Notes: generated by a model from the sequence alone, not told the origin. Shown: positions 1-13,113, numbered from the stretch's first letter. The stretch is 64,000 nt of DNA from Desmodus rotundus (GCF_022682495.2 NC_071396.1:53192022-53256021); one strand, 5' to 3'. Translations and numbers: made by a program.

Positions 1-1869
1 CCTCTGGCCCCCTTGATCACTTCACCCAGCCTCTGCCTCTGTCCTTGCTGGAGTCCCAGGTACACACAAGTGACCTAAATGCAAGTGGCATGTTGTTCTC
101 AAAGCCTCTTACCTCTTCCTATGAAATCAGTCAAGCTTTGTGTTCATAACATCAATGACTCACACGCCCACAGCCTCGCCATGTCTTCAGGTTCCCCTCC
201 GTCTTTCCCTTCCAAAGCTCTCTGTGGTCCTGGCAGCCAAGGCCAGCCTTCTGCAGGCCCAGGAGACAGGCTTGTCCTCTGGGGAGGCTGCAGAGGCTCA
301 CGGGTAACGGGCTTGGCCAAGTCCATCCTCGAGTGCTAATCATTCTCCTCATTTCGTGAGCACCGAAGATGGAGCTCACGACTTTCCGGCAGGTCTAGCA
401 AACGTTTTTCTTTTTAGGTGAGGACTCCTTTTGCCATCCGCCTCTGCTTGCCTTTTGTAACTGTGCTCCTTGCCACATCCAGCCCAGGGTCAGCAAAGCC
501 CAGACTTTCATCTGTAACTTTGCTGGCTCGCCCTCAAGGTCTGGCCTCGAGGGGTCGGACCAGGAACAGCGTGTGGGCCCTGCTGCTCGGGGAAGCTGTG
601 GCATTTGGACTTGTCTCTGGGTTTGTAACGCAGTGGAATGACTCTCACGGTCTAAAGCATGTCAAAAAGTCTCAGCTTCCCAAAACTCGTTTCTGCTCAG
701 CTAAGCAGTTTACGTACGTGAGGCCATGTGCTGGACGGGATGGGTGTGAGCCTTCAGGAGGGGTGGCAGCAGCTGGTGCTGTTAACTCCGAAGGTAGGAA
801 TCATGGTGTGTTAGCATCCCCGACGCTGACTTAATTATTGGTCTCTCCATCTGCCTCTCTGCATATCCTTTGACATATTCAGAGAATAATGTGTGGCATT
901 TAAGCCAGGGTGTGGAGGACACAGCGGCATATAAAGATATCTGCATGACAACAAGATGAGCCAAACTCCAGCCAAGTAAAGAAATCAAGAGAGGAAAGTC
1001 ACCCCTTGTCGTTCCTCCCAGGCCACTGGGGAGAGGCAGTTGGTGAGCAGGAGGGGGCATTCTCCCCCTACCAAATGTTTTCTGTGGGGGGCTCTATCAA
1101 GGTGCTATCAGGCTTTGGAAAGAGGGGCGCCACTCCTGCAGGCTCTCGGGGCATAGCTCCTGCCTTGTTCGTGCCCAGAAAGGAATGGAGGAAGCACCCT
1201 GGCAGGCCTGTGGTGGCTGCCTGGGTACAGCCCCCTGAGCAACCAGCCCTTTCCCTTTGCCAGCCTTTCCATTCCAGCTTTCCCCTCTGGCCCCTCTTCC
1301 ACCTCCCTGGGATGCTGCAGAGGGCCTGCCCCCTGAGCTCACAAAGGCAGGTCTGTCTGGAGCAGAGCAGGGCAGGCCCACGCCGAAGGCCTGGGTTCCA
1401 CACCTCTCTCCTTCCTGAAGGAAATGAACAGGTCCCGTCCAGTGAGGCGGGGAGAGGGTGTTCCCCTCGTTAAATGGCTCCTCGTGGGCTCAGGCCGAGA
1501 GGCAGTGGCTGCGAGTGAACGGAAAGTTTTCTGCGCCGGGCGCCTGGTGAATGAGGCATGCCACCACCTGGACCGAACCAGATGAAATCAGTCTGGTTCA
1601 ACCAGCCTCCATCTACCCCTTTGCCACAGACTCAGCCTGAAACGTTTAGCTTGCCTTCAGAAAATGCCCCATTTCCTAGTTCATATGTGTAAGGAAACAA
1701 GCGGCCGCCAGGCACCCTGCAGGTGCCATCTGTCAGTGGTTGTGATGTGCAGTACAGCCCTGAGGAGGCTGCTCGGGGCTTCACTGTCCCCACTGACTTC
1801 TCCGAGCTGCTCCTATTGAAGACCGTAAGTGCGGGCAAGACAGTGGGGGAATCGAGAGGGGGTTGCAGT

Positions 1870-2085
1870 CAAAGGCTTGGGCTCTGAAGTCACGGACTTA
1901 AGTCCAGGAAGTCGGTTCACTTGGCTGGGCTTTAGTGACTTCACCTGTGAAATGGGCCAGTGGTAGTGGCCCACCCCTCCTCTGCCGCCAAGGGTTTGTC
2001 ATAAGGATGCAATGAAGCAACTCCAGGAAAGCACGTAGCGTGCTCCCTGGCTTATATAAAGCACCGGAGAGTTTTAGCTCTTGCT
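1870..2085 (+). repeat. MIR SINE
   Basis: This has the MIR order: a worn head with 'gggctctgaagtcac', a central part with 'acttcacctgtgaaatgggc', and a tail with 'ggatgcaatgaagcaa' and 'gcgtgctccctggc'. It is old and diverged, in sense orientation on the plus strand. Confidence 0.75.
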
Positions 2086-3409
2086 TTTGTTGCTATGCTC
2101 ATTCAGGACAAATAAGAAAGGCTCCCTGTCCTTGAGGAAGGGTGACCAGCAAATCATAAATGAGACAGATTGTGATAGGTATTGTGGTAAGTGGAGGTGA
2201 CAAAGGCCGGGGAGGAAGGGGTCCAGGAGAGTTCGGTGGACACTGTGGTAGCTCAGCCACAAGGACACACAGGCTGTACGCTTGTTGTCCTGGAGTAAAG
2301 GGAGGCTTGAGCCAAGGCTCGGGCATGGGCAGGTGCGGTCTTCCCCAGCATGCGTGGCTGGGGCTGCTGGGCAGGGGCCGTGTGCGTGCACGGGGTCGGT
2401 GTGTACTACTGTAGAGTCTGATCACGAGGGGCCTGGAAAGGTGCTTTTTACCTGCAAGCAGTGGGGATTCAGTGAAGACTTTTGAGAAAGAAATTTGGAA
2501 GAGGCTTCTGGTGATACTGTGTAGGAAAAGCGTGGTTTGGGGTGGGGCGAGGGGGAGGACACAGGAGCAGAGCACAGGCTGGGGGCACAGTGCTCTGTGT
2601 CTCCGTCTCTGAAAAAGCTGTTCATCTTCAAGTCCTGGCCTGATGTCATCTTCTTTACTGGATGGCAGGCTGGCCCGGGGCGGGGCCACTGCCTCCTCCA
2701 CAACGTTGTATCCTGGCACTGTCCCTGGTGCTCAGTGAAGAGCTGTCAAATTGAAATAGACAAAGGATCCTAACCCAAAGATATGAGAGTAGAAGAGAGG
2801 GGATCAGGTGAAATCCCTTGGGGAGGAGAATGAAGAGGATTTGGCAAATGGTATGTACTCAGCAAAAGAATAACCAGAGGAAACTCAGGGCATGCATGGG
2901 GAAGACAGAGGGATGGGTGGAGAGGCTACTCACTGAGAGAACAGGCATAACCAGGAGAAGCCCATTCAGCAGAGCACAGGCTGAGCTCACGAGGGAGCGT
3001 GCCGCATCTGAGGTGAGGGTCACCTGTCCACATGCAGCTGAGGGTCGGGCAGGCAGCAAAAACAGGGCTCTGGAGAGAAGCCAGAGTTGGGGGCCGATGT
3101 GCGAGAGTCAGAGAAGTGAGAAGAGATGAGATCTTCAAGGGAGAAAAACTGGGAGCCTGAAGAGCCAGGTGGACAGAAACAGCCACCCTGGGGGACACCC
3201 ATCCCCAGAGGTCCCCAGTGCAACCAGTTGTCTCAGAGGAGAAGCCGCAGGAAACTAGAGCCCCAAAGGTCCAGGACTGGCACTACGGGGAAGATCTGCA
3301 CCAACACTTCCATCATCAGAAAGCTTGCTTTGCTTCCCACTTCCCGGATGTTAAGGCACAAGCCCTCAGCAGAGCACCTCAGTGACCTCAAATCTGGTCT
3401 GAAGAGCCT

Positions 3410-3830
3410 GGCCTCCACCCATGTCCTTCCCCCCCTCACCCCTCTGGAGCCCTCCCTCTCCCTGTTGCATGCCCAGTACTTCCAGGCCTTCACGAGCTGG
3501 TCAGGCAATTCCCTCGCCCTGGAACACCCTTCCCTTCCAATTCCTACTAACGAAACCCCTTCAAGGCCTGCACCAAATGCTAACTCCACTGGAAAGCCTT
3601 CCCTGATGTCTCCAGTAAGAAGGGTCCTTCCTTCCTTCGCGCACTCACGGTGCAGTGCTTTACCTAGCAATTATGTCATTCTTCCTAAGGTTCAACTGAG
3701 TTGTTGGCTTGTCTCTCCCCTCCACTAGCTTATGACAGCATGAGAACAGAGAACACATTTTATCTCAGAATCCCCCTCAGCATGATCTCTTACACACAGA
3801 AGGCACTAACCAACATGAGCAAAGCATATG
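3410..3830 (+). repeat. L2 LINE 3' fragment
   Basis: The wording is typical of the L2 3' end: 'ccctggaacacccttccc', then 'ggaaagccttccctgatgtc', then an 'acagaaggcact' tail. It is diverged. Confidence 0.6.
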
Positions 3831-4546
3831 AAGAAAAAAATGCCTAAAAGCAGTAGATGCTGGTGGTTCCGCCACTTCCAGTGATTTCTTTGGAAGTTCT
3901 GGGAAGCCTTACAGTTCTTTGACTTCAGGGGTTTTCCCTGTAATTAATGTTTTGGCCCAGTGTAGGGCTGCCTTACGACCAGATCTGTTACCTGTGATTT
4001 CTAGAGCCATTTTGATACACTATTACACAGGTACTCAGACTTTTCTGAGCATTTTCCATAGTTAGACAAAATGGGAAAACCTGCCCTGGCCATGGGAAGT
4101 ACTTCATCACATGGGCTCCCGTGATAGCGGCTTAGAGAAATCCCTACACACTTCCACTAAGGTCGTAAACATTTTCCAAGAGCCATGAATTAGAAGGAGA
4201 AAGTTTGCCAACACTCAACTTACAAACTCAAAAAGCATCTGTTCATTTAATCACCAACATCTTTTCCTGACCCTCTGAACAGTCTCTGACAGTATTTAGA
4301 TTAAATAAATATCCTGATTTATTTCTTAATACTTGCTGTTTGTGAGGAAAACATGTATCCAAGAAAGGTAGTCAACACGGTTCAAACAGCACCTCCTATG
4401 TGCTAGAAGCGAGTCCGTGTTAACACATGGAGTATGATGCACGAGGCAGATCGGTTCCCTCTGTGGTCTCTGTTTCCAGGGTTCCATATTTTCTGTTTTG
4501 TTATATAAAGCTGGGAGCAGATTAGAATCGATGTAGACAATCCTGC

Positions 4547-4800
4547 TTTTTTTTTTTTTTTTTGCCTCCTGCCTTGTTTTTATTTTAAGAAAGGCAGTTA
4601 TACAACACAGCTGGCTACATGAAAAGAAAGGCTACATTTCTTGTGCAGCTGTGAACAACAGAATTTAAATATAGTATCTCTACTCCAACAAACCTGGTTC
4701 TTTGCAGGAAAGAAAGAAAAGACTTAATTGTTTTTTTAACACTTTCGACTTCAACACTCTTGCACAAAGGTAATACAGCCAGAGGATCTGTTGAGTGATT
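4547..4800 (-). other. Candidate retrotransposed 3' end (AATAAA plus poly-A, minus strand)
   Basis: Read on the minus strand, unrecognised sequence leads to an AATAAA signal (plus coordinates 4579-4584). After 15 nt comes a genomic run of 17 A (T17 at 4547-4563). This is the layout of a reverse-transcribed poly-adenylated RNA. The parent transcript is not recognised and the left limit is uncertain; a minus-strand MIR begins at about 4881. A 171-codon open frame (4615-5130) overlaps it, but shows no domain and runs through the MIR, so it is not called a gene. A LINE tail is an alternative. Confidence 0.4.
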
Positions 4801-4880
4801 TTTAAACTCATTTTCCTTGGGTCCCACAGTGTAGGTCAGGAGGGAGTTTTTTCCAAAGCCCTGAACTTGTGTGGAGAATC

Positions 4881-5055
4881 TTCCTTCATCTTCATAATAA
4901 TAGTAATCACCATTTGCCAAGCATTTGTTCCGTGCTGGGCAGATGCTCAGCAGAGCTGTACCTCTGAGGTATATGCCCTTGCACAAGGGGAAATTGAGGC
5001 TCAGAAAAGTGAACTTGCCTGGGGTCACACAGCTGCTAGGGGCAGGACTGTTGTG
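4881..5055 (-). repeat. MIR SINE
   Basis: This reads as the reverse complement of MIR. 'tttgttccgtgctgggcag' is followed by 'ggggaaattgaggctcag' and 'ggtcacacagctgctagg', the conserved MIR core. Confidence 0.85.
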
Positions 5056-5324
5056 TAACTTCAGGACCCATATTTCAGCCACAACCGGGATCTTTCTCAA
5101 CTTCCTTCCATTGTGGTGGAACTGTACCAAAAATATACTTGAAAGGTAAGAAATGACAAGTTCAGGGGAAAATGGGAAGAATTCTAAGTGGCATCTCCTA
5201 AGCCTGAAGTGATTCTAAAGCATAGATGCAAGAAACATGCTGGTTGGCCTACCCAGAAGGGCCCTAAAAGTGAGTGTTTTCTGCTCTCCGTATGTCAGTG
5301 TACTGTACAATGCCCTTTCCTCCC

Positions 5325-5795
5325 TGACGGTGGTACAGCTATGCATAAGTGACTCATGGAAGGATGTCCAGTGCAGCATCGTTAATAACAGTGACCACAA
5401 ACTGAATATCCAATAACAGAGGACATTTTAAATACATTACAGTGGAATGTGCTGCCACCATTAAAATTTCTATCTTAGAAGAATAGAGACTATTCATGAT
5501 ATATTGCTAAGCGAGAAAGTGAGTTCAGGCCTATAAATATGGTGCAATCCCATTTTTTAAATATACACACATATGCGTAGATAGGTGGACAGACAGACGG
5601 ATATAAACACAAGAAAAAGAACTGGAAAGGCATCAATATTATCAACATTTTAACAATGATTATTTCTAGATGATGGATAAATTTTTCTCTTTCTAAAATG
5701 TCTTAAATTTTATTTTTAAACTCATTTTCTGTTACATTCACTATAATGAAATTTTGCTTAATTATATAAAAACAATTTTTAAGTACTACATACTC
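5325..5795 (+). repeat. Old L1 (L1M) 3' fragment
   Basis: A diverged L1M 3' end. It has the 'atgtccag...aataacagagg' start, an 'acagtggaatgtgctgcc' block, a 'gatatattgctaagcgag' block, ATACACACATA-type sequence, and an A/T-rich end with 'aaaatgtcttaaattttat'. Confidence 0.75.
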
Positions 5796-5935
5796 ATTAA
5801 TTCAACAATGTCATTAAACAAGTAGTTTTGGAGTCTCCACTATGTACCAAGTATGGTGTATTCGAAACATTAAAAAACCAAAACCAAAAAAGAAAACAAA
5901 TGTACTCAAGTCCCTGCACTGCTAACATTTTGGAC
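5796..5935 (-). repeat. Probable L2 3' end fragment
   Basis: 'cattaattcaac' followed by 'gtctccactatgtaccaagta' resembles the reverse complement of the L2 terminus. The following A-rich stretch is unassigned. Confidence 0.4.
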
Positions 5936-6099
5936 GATCTCCTTCCGGTCTTTCTCTGCACGGTTTCAAACACACGGTGGTGATCCAAGCAGACAGCAGA
6001 GCCCCTCCTGCCTCGAGCCCCAGCGCTGCCACCGTCACCCCGCACACCCCCTCACCCCCCTCTCAGCCTCAGCTCCATACCCGCAGAAAGGGTTCGGAG

Positions 6100-6215
6100 T
6101 GGCCCCTACCTCATCAGCTCTTTGGAGGATGAAATGGGTTACTTGAAGTAAAGAGCCTTGGAGTATGCAGCAAATAATAGATATTATTGGTGTTACTCTA
6201 TGTAGAATGGCTACA
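6100..6215 (+). repeat. Probable MIR 3' half
   Basis: 'cctacctcatcagctctttggagg' and the following 'gagccttggagtatgcagc' and 'aaataatagatattattgg' match the MIR 3' half in order. Diverged. Confidence 0.45.
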
Positions 6216-6649
6216 TGGCTGTACTATTTTGTTTTCTATCTCTTTTCTCCCAAAGAGTAAAAACATTCTCTTGGAGAGCAGGGGCCACAGTGCAGGTCAT
6301 CCAGGTGTATAAAGTTGCCTTTGAGTTTGCATGTAGTGGGAACACTCAGTCACAGCCATTGGGCCCCAGGTCCCGGCCAGATAGAAAAGGACAGGGAGAG
6401 CCGCCACGGTTCGAAGAGAGACTAGAGTATTTATACACCTTTCAGGAAATCTTAGGAGCCATTTTTGGGTCAGATCTTACTTAATTGTGTTTGGAAACCT
6501 AATAAACATGGCTAGTTATAGGCAATGGGATATCTGAACTCAATGGCTCATACTGACCGACCCTGTGGCTTTGGGGCTTGGTGTTCTGTCCTGTCTATGC
6601 GCATGGGAGACTGTCTGTGAGCTCCAGGAGCCCGCGACGGCCTGCATGA

Positions 6650-7410
6650 GCCAGCCCCTTTCTAGCTGTGGCACTGCCGCTCTCCTGCCTCAGCACCCCC
6701 TCTCCCCTGTCCCCTCTGCATGGCTCCAAGGCCTCTTAACTGGCGTCTCTGCCTTCCTCGTGTCCTGCTTAGAGTCAGTTCTCCACTCAAGGCCAAATGA
6801 AGGTCTTCAAATGTCAATCATTGTATGTCGCCTCTGGATTCTACTCCCCCCGTGGCTTTTCACTGCACTCAGAATAAAGCCCAAACTCTCTGCCAGATGC
6901 CAGGGCTCTGCATGGTCTGGTCTTTGCACACTTCTCCACCCTCATCTTGGCCCTTCCTCCCTTGTTCACGCTGCTTAAGGTATCCTTCTGTTGGATTCCA
7001 GAACGTACACGCTGTTGTCCACTTCTGGGCCTGATCACACGTCCTTCCCTCCATGGAGATAGTCTTCACCCCACCTCTTCATGTGCAGGGTGCTCCTCAT
7101 TCTTCTGGTCTGCACTTCTTTGTCGCCTTAGAGAAGCTTTCTCTCCCTACCTAATTTCTAACAGCTTCTCCTGTTCCAGTGCCTTGTCTGTTTCCTTTAT
7201 AGAATAGATCTTGTCACAATTTCTACTTATTTTATTTCTTTCTTTGTTGGCTTACTTTGTGTGTGCGTGCTCTGCCTGTCCCCACTCCCCTGTCCCCCTT
7301 AGAACATAAGCTCCTCAAGGGCAGGAACCATATCTGTCCCTTTGCTTTTGTATTCTCAGGGCAGGACCCCTCATGGAGAAGGTGCCTGATGAGTACAGAA
7401 GGAAGGAAAT
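6650..7410 (+). repeat. L2 LINE 3' end, long fragment
   Basis: A long L2 3' end. In order it shows 'cagaataaagcccaaactc', 'ccagggctctgcatggtctg', 'cttagaacataagctcctc', 'aagggcaggaaccatatctg' and 'aaggtgcctgatgagt'. Open frames on this stretch are repeat shadows. Confidence 0.8.
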
Positions 7411-8544
7411 CTCCAAAAAAGGGGGCTACTTTTCCAGGCAGCCCCGTTTCCCGTGAATGTGGGCAGTGTCCTGCTCAGCCCTAGCATTACTGCACAAGTT
7501 TAAAAATAGCCCCCTGGCTGGAGTGAGAAGCCTTTGAAGAGGATGGGGGAGAGATAATGAGAAACATGAGTGGCCAACACAGGCCCGGCAGGATGTGGGA
7601 CTGGCCAGGAAGGGCAGGGACCCTGACTCGGGGAAAATACTGACTTTGGGGCTGCAATAGTCTGACGAGTGTCAGATGTGTTTAGAGCTTTTGTAAAAAG
7701 AGATGTTCTTTGCAATTCCTAAAACAGGGGCCCCCACGCCCACATCTGATGATGCCTTTGGAAGATGAGGGGAAAGGTTGGGAGGTAACACAGAGGCGAT
7801 GAGGCTGCTTTGGCTCAGTCTGCCCCTGACCTTCCCCAGGGCCCAACCCAGCGTGGGAGCTGAACCTCCCAGTCCAGCAGAGCCCCAGCCAGACATCTCA
7901 AGGTGTAGCCGCCCTCCAAAGTCTTGGCTCGATTCTAGGGCAGCACAAGGCGGGGAGGGTCAGGTCTATGGGTCACTAGAAACAACTCGGACATCGTCTT
8001 GGAAACGCTTTCTCCCCACTTGCACTGCCTGTACTTGGACCCGCCCAGAACCAGCTGTGTATTCAACCCTCAGGTCTCAGTGGGAGGTGGGGAGGTATCT
8101 GGGAAGGGTCAGAGTGGGTCAGGAAGGGGTCCACCTGCTTGATGGGAGACTATCAACCTTCAGACCTTAGTAAGAGGTCTGATGACCCAGGAGAGCAGCA
8201 GGCTGACAATCCATTTTCTGGGCCTGACCCTCGTGGTGCACAGGGGGCAGAGCTGAGTGTGGGGCTGCCAGCATCCCCTCCTCCAGCTTGTGACCTGGAG
8301 CCTGTCCCATGCAGCTTTCCCTGCTGCTCCAGAATCCCGGGGATGTACTCATGGTCACCTGTGCAAGGGAAGAGTCACAAACCTCTGGAAGAGCGGTCAC
8401 CACTGGGTTTTTCCTGTACCCACAGCTATGGGGTGGACAGGAAGACCACAAGGAAGGGAAGGAAATATGAAATATCAGGAGAGAGACAGCGGGAGCTTTC
8501 ACAGCAGCCTTAATGAAAGTCCACCACCACCCTCCAGAGAGGAG

Positions 8545-8630
8545 CTCCCGTGGAGGAGGAAACTAAAGCAGGAGAGGACCTGTTCCTTACCCAAGGTCAC
8601 CCAGGCAGAGCAGGGCGGATCATGACCTCC
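8545..8630 (-). repeat. MIR fragment
   Basis: 'gaggaggaaactaaagcagg' followed by 'acccaaggtcacccaggcag' is the reverse-complement MIR core. Confidence 0.6.
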
Positions 8631-9164
8631 TGAAGGCTAACTGGCCTGCAGTTCACAGCCAGCCAGCTGCAGGCCATCCCTATCCTCCCTGCAGTCAGCT
8701 TTGAAAGGATTAAAACTCAAAGCTCGGGGCCAGGGGCTCTGGGGCAGAATTTTTGAGGAGCCCTTGGCCTGAAGAGCTGTACCCGCTGATGGGTGGGAAT
8801 CCCCAAGGCGTTTTGTGAACTGAGCAAAGGAGCCTGAGGTTCACTGCTCTTCACTTGCAGGTAGGAAACACCTGCAGTTTAAAGCCGCTGTGCAGGGAGC
8901 TCGCATCTGCTCAGCACTGAAACCCTTTTAGGGGCTTTGGCATCCTTGGCTAGTTCTAGGTTCCTGACAAGAGGATTTTAAGTGCTGAAAAAGCACAGGC
9001 TGAAAACTGTCCCCCCAAATAAAAAAGACTGATAGGGGAACAGCAGGGCAGGAGGTGACCTTCCTGTCAAAGGACCCAATTTCTTTTTTTAGTTCAAATA
9101 CATTCTTATGGAGTCTTTCAAAAAGACCGTAGCCAGACTGCACAACTTGTCAGTAGGAATAAGT

Positions 9165-9545
9165 GACATGATTAATGCTTTATTGAGCCAATACTGTGTG
9201 CTATGCACTGTGTACTAAAAAAATTGGGTGCTTTACATGTCTTATCTCACTAAATTCTTAAACCAACCCTATGGGATAGCAACATCTAATGCTGATGATG
9301 AAACATAACATAATGCTTACATGCATTCTAGACTTTGCCTATATAAACTCACGCATTCCCGTCAACAGCCCTAAGGACACAGGTGCCACATCGCCCCTAT
9401 TTTACAGAAATGGAGAGGTTGTGTGGAGAGGTTGTGCGGCGAGGGCAGGGCTGTGCGGGTGTTGGATGTCAGGGCCAGAATTCAAACCCAGTCTAACCCC
9501 AGAGTCCATGAGCTCTGCCACTACTGCCTGGCCATCACACATCAC
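9165..9545 (-). repeat. Two MIR-type copies in tandem
   Basis: Two reverse-complement MIR units follow one another. The first (about 9165-9290) has 'tgtgctatgcactgtgtact' and 'tcttatctcactaaattctt'. The second (about 9291-9545) has 'cctattttacagaaatggag' and 'ccagaattcaaacccagtct'. Two insertions or one duplicated region are both possible. Confidence 0.65.
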
Positions 9546-10559
9546 GCGCTGTCACTCTGAAATCGTGACAAGGTAATGAGAGACAGGTCAGGAGCGGAAT
9601 TGTCAGAAGAATTCTCCGTCTCTTGTGTCAGCTGTCTTTCCAAGGAACTTAGGCTGCTGCTTCCTGAGCCCTTGGCAAAGACATCCAGGACAGACCTGGC
9701 AACTTCCTGGGAAGAAACTGTTCTGCAGTCCACCTGCATCTCCATTATCACTTCAAATATTCCCATTATCACCTCAAACACCTCCCACCCCCCCTGCCCC
9801 CCACCCCCGCCAAAAAGATGGAGGCTTTAAAGAGGAAGATTTGGTTCCTATACACACCACCCTATCACTAGAGACCAGGAGCCCTGGGCCGACTCCACCA
9901 GGGACGCGTGTTCCTGGGGGCTGCGGACTTGCTGTGTGAACTCCAGGGAGTGATCCTGGAACATTCATTCTCAGCTGTCCCCCAATTGCCATCTCTGAAT
10001 TCTGATGAAGGTTCTGAGGAAGGACAAGAAGAGCCTTGTTTTCTAGAAGCTGTCTGTATCCTCGGAGGTGCCAGCGCAGCACTTTGCATACAGCGATTGA
10101 TCAGTGCAGGCACCTCTGCTGTTCCCGCCGACGAGGGCATGGGCGCGGGGGCGGGCCATGTGCTGTCGGGGGGGCCTCTGGCGTGCAGGGGCCCACGTGT
10201 CCCTGCCCGGTGCCTGACGACATCGCCTGTTAGCCTTTGATGCCCATCAGCCACACTTTGGAGAAGAGAAGTGACTTTCAGGAAACAAGGTATTCATCTC
10301 CGAGCATGAATAAAGACAACTAGGCTGGATTTTCCCAGGCTCCCAAAGGAGTTCTCTGAAGAGATCAGAGAAGCTGACATGTAGTGGGGGTGCTGGGGAC
10401 TGTGAGGGGCCTGCCCACCCAAGTCAGGGTCAGAGGCCTTTGAAGGAAACTTGTCAGCTCGGCTTTCAGATGTCACGGGCCTCTTTCCAGAGCTCTGAGG
10501 AGCAATAGAGGGTGGGAGGTTCCACTGCTGTCCTTGGCCTTGGCTTTGCCCCTCTTGAG

Positions 10560-10960
10560 ATCAAATGATCCACTCATGCATTCATTGCACCAGCATTTCA
10601 GGAGCACCTGCTCTGTGGCCCTGCTCTGTCCTAGGCACTGGGAGCATAGCAGGGCACACAGCAGACAAGGCCCTGCCCTCACGAGGCTCACATTCGAGTG
10701 CACAGAATGGGCGGTGGCCGGGTTTTAAATCACTGACAAGAGAACTGCAGTTGGGATCGGTGCCAGAAACAGAGATAAGCTAGGGAGTCACCAGAAGGAA
10801 AGGAAAGCCTCACCGAGGAGCTGAGAGAGATGCAGCCTGAAGGATGGAGGAGCTGGGGGGGAGAGCCGTCAGGCCGATGGAACATGCATGGCAAAGTCCG
10901 AGGGCAGGAAAGGGCGTGGGGCAGCAGAGGAACAGAGAAGAGGCAGGGCAGCTAGAGCAG
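10560..10960 (-). repeat. L2 LINE 3' fragment
   Basis: Reverse-complement L2 terminus: 'cactcatgcattcattgcac', 'tgtcctaggcactgggagca', 'aaggccctgccctcacgagg', followed by 'tgcatggcaaagtccgaggg'. Confidence 0.7.
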
Positions 10961-12059
10961 ATGGGGAGGTGTGACAGGGGTGGGGGTCACAATAGCGCTT
11001 TCCAGGAGGCCTCAGGCTGCTGCCTTCCTGCAAGTCTTTTCTCCGGAGTGTGTTCCACTTGCCCCAAGAACTCATTCACTCCTGCTTAACCAAATCCAGT
11101 CCCTCTGCTCAGAGAAAAAGGAAGGGGATGCTTTTTGTGGAAGTCAGGGTAAATGGCAAAGGCATTCTGTTTTTCACTGGGACTCACCCATGGGCCATGC
11201 CAGCAACAGTCAGCATTGAAGGGAGGTCTCCCAGGGGTAGGCATGGTGTGCGTGCCTGGTAGTGGAGGCACCAAGGAGAGCTGTGGACCCTAGGCTGGAG
11301 CCCCCCACAACTGGCACCCAGCCTCACACCTCCTTGCTGCATCTTGTGTATAATTATGAATAAATTAAAATTTCCTCTCCCTCTTTCAGCATTGTCTCTG
11401 CCCACTTTCACCCCTGGTGTTCTTGAGGGGTCCACCTGGGCCTCCTGCCCTCACCTCATTCCCCTCAACCACTTGACTCTCTGTTATTCCCAATGGCCCC
11501 GCTGAGTAATTAGCCTCCGGAATGCACATCCACTCCTGCAGCTTCAGCCAAAGTGCTGCAGGCAAAGGGGAGTTCTATTCACAAGGCCTCTCTCTCTCAA
11601 AGCAGGGGCTGCGGGGTCAACACCAGTCTGAGCCTGGCCTGGCACCACGCTTGCTGATTGACCTCGCTGACAGGAGAGAACTGGCCCTCTTCTCAGACCC
11701 TTCCCAATGCAGCCATGACAAACACTTAGAACATGCTCGATTGAGGGGAGACCATGGCCAGAACACTACTGGGGAAGTGGCCTAGCACTCCATTCCCTGA
11801 CCACAGGGCTATGAGCTCAAGAAGCCTGGTGTCTTGCTTCAGGGCTGACCCACTGCTGGCTGGCATCTCTATGCCAACATAACCTTTGTTGAAGTATGAG
11901 TTTGCCCTACATCGGTTGGCTTCCTTCTCTGGCTTTCTATGGCTCTCAGCTTAAGAACCTAAATAATCAACGTAGCGGCCATGGTCTAGCCCTCCCCTGC
12001 CCCTAGGGCTCTGACTATTCCCACCCCCCCCCCCTCGCCCCCACGTCTGTCTTCCCTGG

Positions 12060-12400
12060 CGGTGCCACACTTCCTCACACCATGTGACCTTTGCACATGC
12101 TCTTTCCTCCACCTGAAACACTCTGCCTTCACCCTGACGCCTGTGGATCCTCCAGATCTCAACCCAAGTGTCCACTCCTCACCAGAGCTTTGCCAGAGCC
12201 CCTGACTGGGTCCGGCACTCTGCACATGCTTTCACGGCACCGCTCAGGAGAGTTACTGCGTGACTGGTGTCAGCATCCCCACTGAGCCTCTAACTTTCGT
12301 GATGGTCGAGACTAACAGTTCCAGGCTCTGTTGCAGCCCAGAGTTTAGCACGGTCCCTGGCACACTGGAGGTGCCCCGCAATAGAGCTGAATGAGCCTGA
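12060..12400 (+). repeat. L2 LINE 3' fragment
   Basis: It contains 'gacctttgcacatgctcttt' and 'ccacctgaaacactctgcc', then 'ttagcacggtccctggcac' near the end, in the L2 order. A C-run (12023-12035) lies just before it. Confidence 0.7.
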
Positions 12401-12694
12401 AGTGGTCACGAATGGCCCACAGTATCCCTGACCCCACTCTCTCCTCTGCCTCCTCCTGCCTCCTTTTTCCTTTACTTGCCTTTCCCTCCTCCCTCTTCAT
12501 CCTTTTTATTTATTCCTTCTTTCTTCGTAGGCCGTGGGCCTGCCTGTGGCTCCCAAGAACACTGTTTAAGCTGAAGGAAAAGCACTCAGAGTTTAAAAAA
12601 AAAAAAAGTTGCCACAACTTGGCATAATGCACTGGCCTCCAACTTGATCACCCCAAAGTCAGGGCCTAAAGGAGGAACCTAGGAACCTGGTTTC

Positions 12695-13105
12695 TACTGT
12701 ACTTTGCCGGGGCTGCCATAACTCGTACCCCCGATTGGTGGCTCAAACAGCAGAAATTTGTTGTCTCACAGCCGTGGAGGCCGGAGTCCAACATCAAGGT
12801 ATCAGCAGGGCCGGTTCCTTCTGAGGGTCATGAGGGAAGAACCTGTCCCAGACCTGTCGCCTGGGCCTGTGGACCACCTTCCTGTGTCTCTTCACATCCC
12901 CTTCCCTCTGACTGTGTCTCTGTGTCCCGATTTCCCCTTTTCATAAGGACACATGTCTCCCTGGAGTAGGGCCCACCCCAATGACCTCATTTAAACCTGA
13001 TCACCTCCGTAAAGAGCTATCTCCTAATAAAGTCACATTCTGAAATACTGGGGGCTAGGCTTCAGCATATGAATTGCAGGGGACGTCATTCAACCCGTGA
13101 CACCT
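12695..13105 (+). repeat. Old interspersed repeat, probably an ERV-L-type LTR
   Basis: It has the layout of a widespread mammalian repeat: 'ggctcaaacagcagaaattt', then 'ccttctgagggtcatgaggg', then 'cataaggacacatgtctccc', 'agggcccaccccaatgacct', 'aaagtcacattctgaaatac', ending 'ttcaacccgtgacac'. A second copy of the same family is at 44865-45275. I believe it is an LTR of the ERV-L group but cannot name the family. Confidence 0.65.
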
Positions 13106-13113
13106 ACCTTCCA

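Noticed and set aside
2099..2719. 206-codon open frame on the minus strand
   Set aside because: Proline- and serine-rich translation of GC-rich, partly L2-like DNA; no family resemblance.
4615..5130. 171-codon open frame on the minus strand
   Set aside because: It runs through a MIR copy and a probable retrotransposed 3' end, with no recognisable protein motif.
6459..6468. Perfect CArG box CCATTTTTGG with a nearby GGAA, considered as the serum-responsive FGF1 D promoter
   Set aside because: About one such box per strand-symmetric 16 kb is expected by chance, and no exon with a suitable minus-strand donor follows.
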